Source: Paenarthrobacter sp. DKR-5 (lineage in GTDB: Bacteria; Actinomycetota; Actinomycetes; Actinomycetales; Micrococcaceae). Taken from it: DNA of 64,000 nucleotides. The stretch is from contig NZ_JAHBOI010000001.1 in NCBI RefSeq assembly GCF_018531425.1, positions 372,001 through 436,000 on the forward strand, in the 5' to 3' direction. The notes beneath the pieces were generated by a model. It did not search any database and was not told where the DNA came from. It saw only the letters and a list, made by a program, of their open reading frames with translations. This document shows positions 19,219-27,766 of this stretch, in pieces. Numbering within the stretch: the first letter of the stretch is position 1; each line of letters starts with the position of its first letter. Both the position numbers and the translations under genes were made by a program.

Positions 19219-20241
19219 TCAGCCGCCACAGCCGCACGAGCGCCGGACGATCAGCTCGACCGGAAACTCGTGATGCCGCGGCGGCTGGGCGCGGTCAGCG
19301 CCCACCAGGGCATCGACCGCCGCAGCTGCCATGGCGGCCAGCGGCAGCTGCACGCTCGTCAGCGCCGGCCAGGTGTACTCCGCGTCGGGGGAACCGTCGA
19401 AGGAGACCAGTGCCAGGTCCTCCGGGACGCGCACGCCGGCCTCGTGCAGGGCGCGCATCACCCCCACAGCCTGGATGTCCGAGCTGACAAACACCGCTGT
19501 AGGCCGCTGCGCGCCGGCGACCAGCCGTTTCCCGGCCGCGTAGCCGCCCTCCCGGGCGAACGGGACGTGCAGGAGCGGCCCCTCCTGCAGGCCCGCCGCG
19601 CCCAGCGCGTCAAGCCAGCCCTTCTCACGCGGGTCCTCCTCGTTGGCCACGGTGGTGCCCATCACCAGCCCGATGTTCCGATGCCCGTGCCGGACCAGGT
19701 GCTCCACGGCGATGCGACCGCCGGCGCGCAGGTCCACCCCGACCGTGGAGATACCGGCCGCCGGGCGCCACTGGTTGAGCAGCACCGCAGGAATGTCAGC
19801 TGATCCCAGGTCGGACAGGTCCGGATCGAAGACCACGCTGGCGAGCAGCACGCCGTCGACCCTGCGCGCGGCCAGGTTGCGCAGGTGGCGGCGTTCCTTT
19901 GTCAGCGTCCCGTCCGAATTGGCCAGCAGCAGCACATAGCCGCGCCGGTCCGCCGCTTCCTCGACCGCGTGGGCGAGCTGCGCGAAGTACGGGTTGCTGT
20001 TCTCCGGCACGATGAGCCCCAGCATCTCCGAGGTGCCCATCTTCAGCGCGCGCGCCGCCGCATTGGGCCGGTAGTCGAGCAACCGGATGGCCTCAAGGAC
20101 GCGGGCCTCCGTCGCGGGGGCCACGCGTTTGGGGCCGGCGTTGACGACGTAGCTCACGACGGCGGTGCTCACCCCCGCGTAACGCGCCACGTCCTTGCGG
20201 GTGACGGCGGGGCGCGGGGGCTGCGCTGCTTCCTGGGTCAT
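19219..20241 (-). CDS. LacI-family transcriptional regulator of the alpha-galactoside locus
   Basis: 340 residues. The LacI HTH is at the N-terminus (TRKDVARYAGVSTAVVSYVV), followed by the hinge helix region (YRPNAAARALKMG). A periplasmic-binding-protein-like sugar domain makes up the rest (LGLIVPENSNPYFAQLAHAV ... VFVSSDIQAVGVMRALHE ... ALVSFDGSPDAEYTWPALTSV). It is co-directional with the oxidoreductase gene (27-bp gap) and lies across a divergent promoter from an ABC importer and alpha-galactosidase. Two similar operators on those promoters make it the likely repressor, released by an alpha-galactoside or by galactose. The inducer is inferred. Confidence 0.9.
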   Translation of the reverse strand: MTQEAAQPPRPAVTRKDVARYAGVSTAVVSYVVNAGPKRVAPATEARVLEAIRLLDYRPNAAARALKMGTSEMLGLIVPENSNPYFAQLAHAVEEAADRRGYVLLLANSDGTLTKERRHLRNLAARRVDGVLLASVVFDPDLSDLGSADIPAVLLNQWRPAAGISTVGVDLRAGGRIAVEHLVRHGHRNIGLVMGTTVANEEDPREKGWLDALGAAGLQEGPLLHVPFAREGGYAAGKRLVAGAQRPTAVFVSSDIQAVGVMRALHEAGVRVPEDLALVSFDGSPDAEYTWPALTSVQLPLAAMAAAAVDALVGADRAQPPRHHEFPVELIVRRSCGCGG

Positions 20242-20268
20242 GGGGTAAATGCTAGTGAGCGTTGGCCG

Positions 20269-21468
20269 CTATTGCCCCGGCGCATCGCCAAAGTCGGGAA
20301 TCGGCAGGCGGACGCCGCCGTGCAGGGCCGACTGGTGGGCAATGATGCCGGGCAGGGTGAAGCGGGCCGCCACCCAGGCATTCACCGGCGGCAGCGTGCC
20401 GTTCGTGGCGGCAAGGACGAAGTCGTCCACCAGGAAGTGGTGGCTTCCCTCGTGCCCGTTCGGCGCCCCGCGGAACTCCTCGGGCAGCCGGCCCGCGTCG
20501 TGCACGGCAGCAAGTCCGGACATGAAGGCGTCGCGCAGCGCGGGTGCCACGTTGGCGAGCGCCGGGTCGTCCGCGGCCATGGTGGCGCTGGATTCGAGCT
20601 CGGCCGAAATGTCATGGACCTTTTCCTTGTCCTGCCACACGGAGACTTCGGCGAGCTGCTCGAAGCTGGCCTCGGTGCCGAAGAAACGGAACCGGGATTC
20701 GCGGATGTGCGAGGGGTAGCCCACGCGGCGCATCTCGTTGATGCGCATGACCCCGCCGTTATCGAGCTCGAACAATGCGGTGGCGTTGGAGAAGTCGTTG
20801 TCGAACATGCTCACGTTCTTGTCGAAGACTCCGTCGCCGCGCTCGTCCCTGACGCCGAGGCAACTCACGCTCACCGCGTGACCCGGAATGGCACCGAGGA
20901 CCCCGCCAACGGAATGGGTCGGATAGAGCATGGGAGGGTAGCTCGCCGTCCGCTTCCAGTCGGCCCCGCCGCTGTACTGGTACGCCTCGTAGAAGCCCAG
21001 GTCCATGTCGTGGACGTAGTCGCCCTCCGCATAGAACACCCGTCCGAAGGCACCGTCGGCCTGCTTGCCCCGGGCGTAGACCGTGGCGGGGTTGTAGTAG
21101 CTCGTCTCCCCCATCATGTAGGTCAGCCCGGTGTCCCGGACCGCCTCGATGATGTCGGCGATCTCCTGTTCCGAAATCGCCATCGGGACCGCGGAGTACA
21201 CATGCTTGCCGGCGCGGAGCGCCTGGACCACGAGGGGCCCGTGCGTCCAGCGCTGGGTGAAGATCGCGACGGCGTCGACGTCGGAGGCCAGCATCGCCTC
21301 GAAGTCCGGGAGGGTGCCGTCGAGTTCCAGCCGTTCGGCGAGAGCGGCGGAACGTTCGGCAAGCACGTCCGTGACCAGGACCCGGTCGATTCCGGGATGC
21401 AGTTTGAAGAGTTTGGCGAACTGACCGGCAAACTGGCCGGCGCCGACGAGTCCGAGGGAGATGGTCAC
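20269..21468 (-). CDS. Gfo/Idh/MocA-family oxidoreductase
   Basis: 399 residues from a GTG at 21468, supported by an upstream AAAGG; the frame extends further upstream without support. The NAD(P)-binding Rossmann motif is TISLGLVGAGQFAGQFAKLF. The family catalytic motif appears as AGKHVYSAVPMAIS, where the usual EKP is replaced by SAVP; the GETSYYNPATVYARG segment is a substrate-domain feature. A likely role is oxidation or epimerisation of a sugar delivered by the divergent importer. The missing Lys of the EKP motif makes the chemistry uncertain. It is the first gene of an operon with the LacI regulator. Confidence 0.85.
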   Translation of the reverse strand: MTISLGLVGAGQFAGQFAKLFKLHPGIDRVLVTDVLAERSAALAERLELDGTLPDFEAMLASDVDAVAIFTQRWTHGPLVVQALRAGKHVYSAVPMAISEQEIADIIEAVRDTGLTYMMGETSYYNPATVYARGKQADGAFGRVFYAEGDYVHDMDLGFYEAYQYSGGADWKRTASYPPMLYPTHSVGGVLGAIPGHAVSVSCLGVRDERGDGVFDKNVSMFDNDFSNATALFELDNGGVMRINEMRRVGYPSHIRESRFRFFGTEASFEQLAEVSVWQDKEKVHDISAELESSATMAADDPALANVAPALRDAFMSGLAAVHDAGRLPEEFRGAPNGHEGSHHFLVDDFVLAATNGTLPPVNAWVAARFTLPGIIAHQSALHGGVRLPIPDFGDAPGQ

Positions 21469-21536
21469 GGCAGGGCCTTTCTGAGGAGGGCGGGAAGCAT
21501 CATCCCCGGTGACGCAGGTCACGCGGGTGTCAGGTC

Positions 21537-21565
21537 AGTCTTTCGCCAAAATCTACACGAGTCAA
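21537..21565 (-). promoter_or_regulatory. Promoter and operator O2 for the oxidoreductase-lacI operon
   Basis: On the minus strand TTGACT (21565-21560), a 17-base spacer and AAGACT (21542-21537) form a plausible promoter. Within it, GTGTAGATTT (21557-21548) matches half of the palindromic operator O1 at 21628. Aligning the two 19-bp sites gives about 13 identical positions. The overlap of -35 and spacer by the site suggests autorepression by the LacI protein. Confidence 0.5.
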
Positions 21566-21616
21566 CCCCTGCTACGGCCTCGAAGATATCGCGACCGAAA
21601 CAAAGGGAAAAAGGGC

Positions 21617-21645
21617 TTGCGGTTCTAAATCTACTCGCGTAGATT
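21617..21645 (+). promoter_or_regulatory. Promoter and palindromic operator O1 for the alpha-galactoside ABC operon
   Basis: TTGCGG (21617-21622), a 17-bp spacer and TAGATT (21640-21645) form a promoter. The operator is a perfect inverted repeat AATCTAC-N4-GTAGATT (21628-21645) that covers the spacer and -10, an ideal place for LacI-type repression. The transcript would have a ~110-nt leader before the ATG at 21765. The gap 21469-21764 holds no gene. Confidence 0.65.
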
Positions 21646-21764
21646 GATCGCCAGCTGTTGCGCAAGTCACATACCGGATAGCTCCCGGAGGCCGGCGGAA
21701 CACCCACGGCACCGGGCCCTGTCGCCAGGGCGGGAGCCGCCCGCAGTACTGAGAAAGGCACACC

Positions 21765-22706
21765 ATGACCATCGTCAGGCAAGCGGCCAGGGCAGAAGCT
21801 TCCCCGGCCCCCGCACCAGCACCCGGCCGCACACGCCCCCGAAGCAAGGACCTGAGAATTGCCCTGCTCTTCATCGCCCCGGCTTTCCTCGGGTTCGTGG
21901 CGTTCTATCTGGTCCCGACGATCCGGGGCATCTACCTGAGCTTCACCCGGTACAACCTCTTCGGCGACCCGAAATGGATCGGCCTGAAGAACTACACGGA
22001 CATCTTCAAGGACAAGCTCTTTTGGAACTCCCTCTGGGTGACGCTGGAGTATGTCGTCCTGAACATCGGGTTCCAGACAGTGATCGCCCTGGTTCTCGCG
22101 GTCCTGATGCACCGGGTGGCCAAGTCGACGCTGGTCCGCGGGGTCCTGCTGCTGCCCTACCTGATCGCGAACGTCGTCGTCGCCATGGTCTGGTTCTGGA
22201 TGCTCGACTACCAGATCGGCATCGTCAACCAGCTGATCGACTGGCTCGGGCTGCCCCGCATCGCCTTCTTCGGGGACCAGGCGTGGGCCATCCCAACCAT
22301 CGCCTTCGTCAATGTCTGGCGGCACATGGGCTACACCGCGCTGCTGATCTTCGCTGGACTGCAGGCCATCCCGGGCCACATCTACGAAGTTGCCGCCCTT
22401 GACGGGGCCAGTGCCTGGAAGACGTTCTGGCGCATCACCATGCCGCTGCTTCGTCCGGTGCTTGTGCTGGTCATGGTGGTCACGGTGATCGGCTCCTTCC
22501 AGGTCTTCGACACGGTCGCGGTCACTACCGGCGGCGGCCCGATCAACGCGACGCGGGTCATCCAGATGTACATCTACCAGCGCGCGTTCGCCGAGTCGGA
22601 CTTCGGCTATGCCTCCGCCCTCTCCGTGATCCTCTTCATCATCCTCGGCATCGTCGCCTTCCTTCAGATGAAGTTCCTGCGCGGCAACGAATCCGACCTC
22701 AGCTAA
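21765..22706 (+). CDS. Sugar ABC transporter permease (MalF/UgpA type)
   Basis: 313 residues with six predicted membrane helices, beginning IALLFIAPAFLGFVAFYLVP. The cytoplasmic EAA loop, which contacts the ATPase, is YEVAALDGASAWKTFWRITMPLL. A ribosome site (GAAAGG) precedes the ATG. It forms an importer with the second permease 10 bp downstream and the binding protein at 23672. No ATPase gene is in the cluster, so a shared MsmK/MsiK-type ATPase encoded elsewhere is likely, as is common in actinobacteria for this CUT1 class. Confidence 0.93.
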   Translation: MTIVRQAARAEASPAPAPAPGRTRPRSKDLRIALLFIAPAFLGFVAFYLVPTIRGIYLSFTRYNLFGDPKWIGLKNYTDIFKDKLFWNSLWVTLEYVVLNIGFQTVIALVLAVLMHRVAKSTLVRGVLLLPYLIANVVVAMVWFWMLDYQIGIVNQLIDWLGLPRIAFFGDQAWAIPTIAFVNVWRHMGYTALLIFAGLQAIPGHIYEVAALDGASAWKTFWRITMPLLRPVLVLVMVVTVIGSFQVFDTVAVTTGGGPINATRVIQMYIYQRAFAESDFGYASALSVILFIILGIVAFLQMKFLRGNESDLS

Positions 22707-22716
22707 GGAACCCGAC

Positions 22717-23646
22717 ATGGCAACCACCCTCAGCACCCGTCCGCGCGCCCGGACGGCCCCCCGGCGCCGCAAGCCCATCAACTGGGGCCGCGTCGGCAGC
22801 TGGACCGTCCTGGCCTTCTTCATCCTGCTCACCGTCGTCCCGTTCCTCTGGATGATCCGCACCGCGCTCTCCAGCAACCACTCGCTGGCTGCCAATTCCA
22901 GCAACCTCCTGCCGGCCGATTTCAGCTGGGGTGCCCTGAAGCGGGTCTTCGGGCTGCAGTCCCAGCAGGACGCCCTCGCCGAAGGCGGTTCGGGCGCGGC
23001 AGTGAACTTCCTGCTCTACCTGCGCAACTCGCTCATCGTCTCGACGCTGATCACCGTCGCCCAGGTGTTCTTCAGCTCGCTGGCCGCCTACGCCTTCGCC
23101 CGGCTGCAGTGGCCCGGACGGGACAAGGTCTTCAGCATCTTCCTTGGCACCCTGCTCGTGCCGCCGATCTTCACCGCGCTGCCGAACTTCCTGCTCATCA
23201 AGAACCTGGGCCTGCTCAACACCCTCCTCGGGATCGCGCTGCCCACCATGCTGATGACGCCGTTCGCGATCTTCTTCCTGCGCCAGTTCTTCCTCGGCAT
23301 GTCCCGCGAGGTGGAGGAAGCCGCGATGCTCGACGGCGCCAAGCACCTGCGCATCTTCTTCCAGATCGTGCTGCCCAACGCCGTCGGACCGCTGGCCACG
23401 CTCGGCCTGCTGACCTTCATCGCGGCGTGGAATGACTACTTCTGGCCGCTGCTGGTCGGGCAGACCGAAGCCTCCCGCGTCCTCACTGTCGGCCTGGGGG
23501 TCTTCAAGAGCCAGTCCCCGCAGGGCGCCCCGGACTGGAGCGGCCTGATGGCCGCCACCCTCATCGCGGCACTGCCCATCCTCATCCTGTTCCTCGCCTT
23601 CGGCAAGAAGGTCGTGAACTCCATCGGATTCTCCGGAATCAAGTAA
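22717..23646 (+). CDS. Sugar ABC transporter permease (MalG/UgpE type)
   Basis: 309 residues with six membrane helices and the EAA loop VEEAAMLDGAKHLRIFFQIV. It begins with a basic, disordered ~25-residue N-terminus, then VLAFFILLTVVPFLWMIRTA. It is the partner of the permease just upstream. The stop codon is followed at once by a run of 14 cytosines and then by the ribosome site of the binding-protein gene. Confidence 0.93.
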   Translation: MATTLSTRPRARTAPRRRKPINWGRVGSWTVLAFFILLTVVPFLWMIRTALSSNHSLAANSSNLLPADFSWGALKRVFGLQSQQDALAEGGSGAAVNFLLYLRNSLIVSTLITVAQVFFSSLAAYAFARLQWPGRDKVFSIFLGTLLVPPIFTALPNFLLIKNLGLLNTLLGIALPTMLMTPFAIFFLRQFFLGMSREVEEAAMLDGAKHLRIFFQIVLPNAVGPLATLGLLTFIAAWNDYFWPLLVGQTEASRVLTVGLGVFKSQSPQGAPDWSGLMAATLIAALPILILFLAFGKKVVNSIGFSGIK

Positions 23647-23660
23647 CCCCCCCCCCCCCC
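23647..23660 (+). repeat. Run of 14 cytosines between permease and binding-protein genes
   Basis: An uninterrupted C14 tract starts on the base after the permease TAA. It ends 11 bases before the binding-protein ATG at 23672 and touches its ribosome site GAAAGG. Long mononucleotide runs are prone to slippage. Here length changes would alter mRNA structure or transcript spacing, not a reading frame. A sequencing length error is also possible. Confidence 0.85.
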
Positions 23661-23671
23661 GAAAGGTCATC

Positions 23672-25015
23672 ATGAAAAAAACCATCGGCGTTCTCTCGGC
23701 TGTCGCCGCCGTCGCCCTTTCCCTCACCGGCTGCGGCGCGGACGGCGGATCCTCCGCGGACGCGAAGGGAGACATCAGCTACTGGCTCTGGGACTCCAAC
23801 CAGCTGCCCGCCTACCAGCAGTGCGCGAACGACTTCCACGCCGCGAACCCGGACCTGACAGTCAAAATCACCCAGCGCGGCTGGGACGACTACTGGGGCA
23901 CCTTGACCAACGCGATGGTCGCCGGCACCGCGCCGGATGTCTTCACGGACCACGTCTCGAAGTACCCGGACTTCATCGCCAAGAACCAGCTCCTCCCCTT
24001 GGACGACGCCGTCAAGCAGGACAACGTGGACCTGAGCGTGTACAACAAGGGCCTGGCGGATCTCTGGGTGGGCCAGGACGGCAAGCGGTACGGCCTGCCC
24101 AAGGACTGGGACACCATTGCCATGTTCTACAACAAGAAGCTGACCGACGCCGCCGGCATCCCGGCCGACCAGCTGCAGAAACTCGCCTGGAACCCGACCG
24201 ACGGCGGAACCTTCGAAAAGGCCATCGCCCACCTCACCGTGGACAAGAAGGGCGTGCGGGGGGACCAGCCCGGCTTCGACAAGAACAACGTGGCGGTCTA
24301 CGGCCTCGGCCTCGACGGCGGCTCCGGGTCCGGCGTCGGGCAGACCCAGTGGAGCATGTTCACGGGCGGCACCGGCTGGAACTTCACCGACAAGAACCCA
24401 TGGGGAACGCACTACAACTACGACGACCCGAAGTTCCAGGACACCATCAAATGGTGGTCGAGCCTGGCACAGAAGGGCTACATGCCCAAGCTGGAGACCA
24501 CCGTGGGAGCCAACATGGCGGACAACTTCGGCGCAGGCAAAGCGGCGATCAACACCCAGGGGTCCTGGATGATCAACCAGTACGCCTCCTACAAGGGGAT
24601 CAACGTCGGCCTCGCGCCGACCCCGACCGGACCCGACGGCAAGCGGGCCAGCATGTTCAACGGTCTGGCGGACTCGATCTGGGCCGGGACCAAGAACCAG
24701 GCCGGGGCCACCAAGTGGGTTGAGTACCTGGCCTCGGCCAAGTGCCAGGACATCGTGGGCAAGAAGGGCGTGGTCTTCCCTGCAATCAAGAGCTCCGACA
24801 CCCTCGCGGTCAACGCGTTCAAGGCCAAGGGCATCGACGTCACCCCCTTCACCAAGCAGGTGGCGGACGGCACGACTTTCCTCTTCCCGATCACGGAGAA
24901 TGCGGCCAAGATCGACGGCATCATGAAGCCGGCCATGGACGCTGTGCTCTCCGGCAAGTCGCCCGTGGGCTCGCTGACTGACGCCAACAACCAGGTCAAC
25001 GACCTGTTCAACTAG
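23672..25015 (+). CDS. Extracellular sugar-binding lipoprotein of the ABC importer
   Basis: 447 residues. The signal MKKTIGVLSAVAAVALSLTGC has a lipobox with Cys21, so the mature protein is tethered outside the membrane. The body is a family 1 solute-binding protein (ISYWLWDSNQLPAYQQCAND, GTAPDVFTDHVSKYPDF, AAINTQGSWMINQYA). It should capture the oligosaccharide for the two permeases upstream. The alpha-galactosidase downstream suggests raffinose, melibiose or a related alpha-galactoside; this is inference from context. A strong hairpin follows the stop. Confidence 0.93.
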   Translation: MKKTIGVLSAVAAVALSLTGCGADGGSSADAKGDISYWLWDSNQLPAYQQCANDFHAANPDLTVKITQRGWDDYWGTLTNAMVAGTAPDVFTDHVSKYPDFIAKNQLLPLDDAVKQDNVDLSVYNKGLADLWVGQDGKRYGLPKDWDTIAMFYNKKLTDAAGIPADQLQKLAWNPTDGGTFEKAIAHLTVDKKGVRGDQPGFDKNNVAVYGLGLDGGSGSGVGQTQWSMFTGGTGWNFTDKNPWGTHYNYDDPKFQDTIKWWSSLAQKGYMPKLETTVGANMADNFGAGKAAINTQGSWMINQYASYKGINVGLAPTPTGPDGKRASMFNGLADSIWAGTKNQAGATKWVEYLASAKCQDIVGKKGVVFPAIKSSDTLAVNAFKAKGIDVTPFTKQVADGTTFLFPITENAAKIDGIMKPAMDAVLSGKSPVGSLTDANNQVNDLFN

Positions 25016-25040
25016 ACCGCCGCGCAACGCTGGACCCCGC

Positions 25041-25078
25041 GCCGGGCTGGAGGAATAGACTGTGTCCTCCAGCCCGGC
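25041..25078 (+). terminator. Strong hairpin between binding-protein and alpha-galactosidase genes
   Basis: GCCGGGCTGGAGGA and TCCTCCAGCCCGGC form a perfect 14-bp stem with a 10-nt loop, followed by a pyrimidine-rich tail (TTCACCTTTCCCCTTTT). It could terminate most transcripts and protect the 3' end of the binding-protein mRNA, so that the importer is made in excess over the enzyme. The alpha-galactosidase begins 28 bases after the stem. Confidence 0.7.
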
Positions 25079-25105
25079 GTTCACCTTTCCCCTTTTGGAG
25101 CTAAT

Positions 25106-27217
25106 TTGGACCCCCTGTATTTGCGGTCGGCCGGCCGCAGCCTGCTGATCGACCTGTCCGCCCCGGAGCCCGTCCTCGTCCATTGGGGCGCGGACCTGGG
25201 CGAGGAGCTTCCCGAGCTGTCACTGCTGCAGGAGCCGGTGCCGCCGTCCTCGCTGGACGTCCCGGTCCGGCTGGGCCTGGTGCCGCAGGCCTCCTCGGGC
25301 TGGCGCGGCCGGCCTGGCCTGCGCGGCAGCCGCCACGGCCAGGATTTCTCCCCGCGGCTACGGCTGGCCTCGGCCGAGAGCACCGGCCCCGGGTCCGCCC
25401 TGCTCACCCAGTCGGACCCGGACCTGGGCCTGACCGTGCGCACCGAGCTCACGCTCAACGACGGCGGCCTGCTGCAGCTGCGCCATGAGCTGGTCAACGA
25501 CGGCGCCACCGGCTACCAGCTCCAGGGCCTGGACCTGGTGCTCCCGGTGGGGCCGGCGGCCTCCGAGCTGCTCGACCTGACCGGCCGCTGGTGCCGCGAA
25601 CGCCACCCGCAGCGCCTGCCCGTCCAGCAAGGGACCTGGCTGCGCTCCGGCCGCCACGGGCGCACCGGCCATGACGCGAGCCTCGTCCTCGCCGCCGGCT
25701 CTGCCGCCTTCGGCAACCGCACCGGCCAGGTCTGGGCCGTGCACCTCGGCTGGAGCGGGGACCATGAAACCTTCGCCGACACGCTGGCCGACGGCCGGAC
25801 AGTGCTCGGTGCCGGCGAACTGCTTGGCGCCGGGGAAATCGACCTCGCGCCGGGCAAGTCCTACCGCACCCCCTGGCTCTTCGCCGCGTACTCGGACCGC
25901 GGCCTCGACGGCATCACCGAGTCCTTCTACCGATGGTTCCGGAACCGGCCGCACCACCCCGCCCGTCCCCGGCCCGTGGTGCTGAACACCTGGGAGGCGG
26001 TCTACTTCGACCACGACCTGGACACGCTGACCGAACTCGCCGAGTCCGGCGCCGACCTCGGGGTCGAGCGCTTTGTCCTCGACGACGGCTGGTTCCGTGG
26101 CCGCCGGGACGATACGAAGGGCCTGGGCGACTGGTACGTCGACGAGGAGGTCTGGCCGGAAGGACTTACCCCGCTGATCGACGCGGTGACCGGGCTGGGG
26201 ATGGAGTTCGGGCTCTGGGTCGAACCCGAGATGGTGAACGAGGATTCGGACGTCGTGCGCGAGCACCCCGACTGGATTGCGGGCCCGGCCGTCGCCGGCG
26301 GCGTCCGGATCCCGGAACGCTGGCGGCACCAGCAGGTGCTCGATCTGGCCAACCCGGAGGCCTGGGATTACATCTACCAGCGGCTGGACGCCCTCCTGAG
26401 CGGGAACAGGATCAGCTACTTGAAGTGGGACCAGAACCGGGACCTGACCGAGATGGGCCACGGCGGCAGCCCGTCCGTCCACGCCCAGACCCTCGCCGTG
26501 TACCGGCTGCTGGACGCGCTGCGGGCGGCGCACCCCGGCGTCGAGATCGAAAGCTGCTCCTCCGGCGGCGCGCGCGTGGACCTGGGCATCCTTGAGCGCA
26601 CCGACCGCGTCTGGACCTCGGACTGCAACGACGCGCTGGAACGGCAGACCATCCAGCGCTGGACCGAACTCGTCGTCCCGCCCGAACTCGTCGGCGCACA
26701 CATCGGCCCGACGACGTCGCACACCACCCACCGCACGCACAGCCTCTCCTTCCGTGCCATCACCGCACTGTTCGGCCATTTCGGCATGGAGTGGGACGTC
26801 CGGACGGTGACGGGGGCCGAACGGGAGGAGCTCAAGCAGGTCATCGCGCTGTACAAGCAGTACCGCGGCCTGATCCACGGCGGAACGTCCGTCAACAGCG
26901 ACCACCCGGACCCGGCCCTGCTGCTGCGCGGCGTCGTCTCCGAGGACGGCGGAACGGCCCTCTACGCGCTGGCCGCCCTGGCGACGTCGTACCGGGAGAT
27001 CCCCGGACGGGTGTGCCTGCCGGGGCTGGACCCGCAGGCGCGCTACTCCGTCAGGGCCCTGTACCCGACGGACCGCAGCGCGTTCATTGAGACAGCTCCG
27101 GCGCCCTGGGTGGCCGCCGGCGCCGAAGCAACGGGCCGGTTCCTGGCCGAGGTCGGGCTGCCGATGCCCGTCCTCAACCCGGAGCACGCCCTGCTGATCG
27201 AGGTCACCGCCCTGTAA
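25106..27217 (+). CDS. Alpha-galactosidase, GH36 family
   Basis: 703 residues from a TTG at 25106, five bases after GGAG. It hydrolyses terminal alpha-1,6-galactosyl units of melibiose or raffinose-type sugars. The N-terminal beta-sandwich covers about 1-280. The TIM barrel starts with VVLNTWEAVYFDHDLDTL and has FVLDDGWFRGRRDD. The nucleophile Asp lies in YLKWDQNRD near residue 441 and the acid/base Asp in VWTSDCNDALERQ near residue 505. There is no signal peptide, so it acts in the cytoplasm on imported sugar. It is the last gene of the ABC operon. Confidence 0.93.
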   Translation: MDPLYLRSAGRSLLIDLSAPEPVLVHWGADLGEELPELSLLQEPVPPSSLDVPVRLGLVPQASSGWRGRPGLRGSRHGQDFSPRLRLASAESTGPGSALLTQSDPDLGLTVRTELTLNDGGLLQLRHELVNDGATGYQLQGLDLVLPVGPAASELLDLTGRWCRERHPQRLPVQQGTWLRSGRHGRTGHDASLVLAAGSAAFGNRTGQVWAVHLGWSGDHETFADTLADGRTVLGAGELLGAGEIDLAPGKSYRTPWLFAAYSDRGLDGITESFYRWFRNRPHHPARPRPVVLNTWEAVYFDHDLDTLTELAESGADLGVERFVLDDGWFRGRRDDTKGLGDWYVDEEVWPEGLTPLIDAVTGLGMEFGLWVEPEMVNEDSDVVREHPDWIAGPAVAGGVRIPERWRHQQVLDLANPEAWDYIYQRLDALLSGNRISYLKWDQNRDLTEMGHGGSPSVHAQTLAVYRLLDALRAAHPGVEIESCSSGGARVDLGILERTDRVWTSDCNDALERQTIQRWTELVVPPELVGAHIGPTTSHTTHRTHSLSFRAITALFGHFGMEWDVRTVTGAEREELKQVIALYKQYRGLIHGGTSVNSDHPDPALLLRGVVSEDGGTALYALAALATSYREIPGRVCLPGLDPQARYSVRALYPTDRSAFIETAPAPWVAAGAEATGRFLAEVGLPMPVLNPEHALLIEVTAL

Positions 27218-27278
27218 TGCCCGGTCATCCCGCCCGGTGCGAGGCGGATGCGCCGACCGTCTGCGGCATAGTTAAGCC

Positions 27279-27743
27279 ATGACGAACGACGCATCCGCCG
27301 GGCGCGGAACCATCCTCGTGCTCAACGGCCCGAACTTGAACCTGCTGGGCACGCGCGAACCGGCCATCTACGGCAGCGCCACGCTGGCCGACGTCGAACA
27401 GCTCGCCGCCGCATCGGCCGAGCGCCTGGGCTTTCGTGCCGACTGCATCCAGTCGAACCACGAGGGCGATCTGGTGGATGCCATCCACGAGGCCCGCGGG
27501 AAGGCGGCTGGCATTGTGATCAACGCCGGCGCCTACACGCACACGTCCGTGGCCATCCGGGACGCCATCTCCGGGGTGTCCATTCCCACTGTCGAAGTCC
27601 ACATCAGCAACGTGCACCGCCGCGAGGAATTCCGCGGCCACTCCTACCTTTCGGCCGTCTCGGAGGCCGTGATCGTCGGTGCCGGCGTCAAGGGCTACGA
27701 ACTGGCCATCGAGTTCCTCGCGGACAAGCTCGCCCGGGCCTGA
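27279..27743 (+). CDS. aroQ: 3-dehydroquinate dehydratase, type II
   Basis: 154 residues, the standard length of type II enzymes. It converts 3-dehydroquinate to 3-dehydroshikimate in the shikimate pathway. The N-terminal [18 protein letters not shown] includes the catalytic Tyr in the flexible lid. [13 protein letters not shown] and [18 protein letters not shown] carry the Asn and His of the active site. It is not clustered with other aro genes here. It lies downstream of the alpha-galactosidase with a 61-bp gap and is convergent with the protease gene. Confidence 0.96.
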   Translation: MTNDASAGRGTILVLNGPNLNLLGTREPAIYGSATLADVEQLAAASAERLGFRADCIQSNHEGDLVDAIHEARGKAAGIVINAGAYTHTSVAIRDAISGVSIPTVEVHISNVHRREEFRGHSYLSAVSEAVIVGAGVKGYELAIEFLADKLARA

Positions 27744-27766
27744 ACAGCCGCCCGCGGCCGGGGTTG

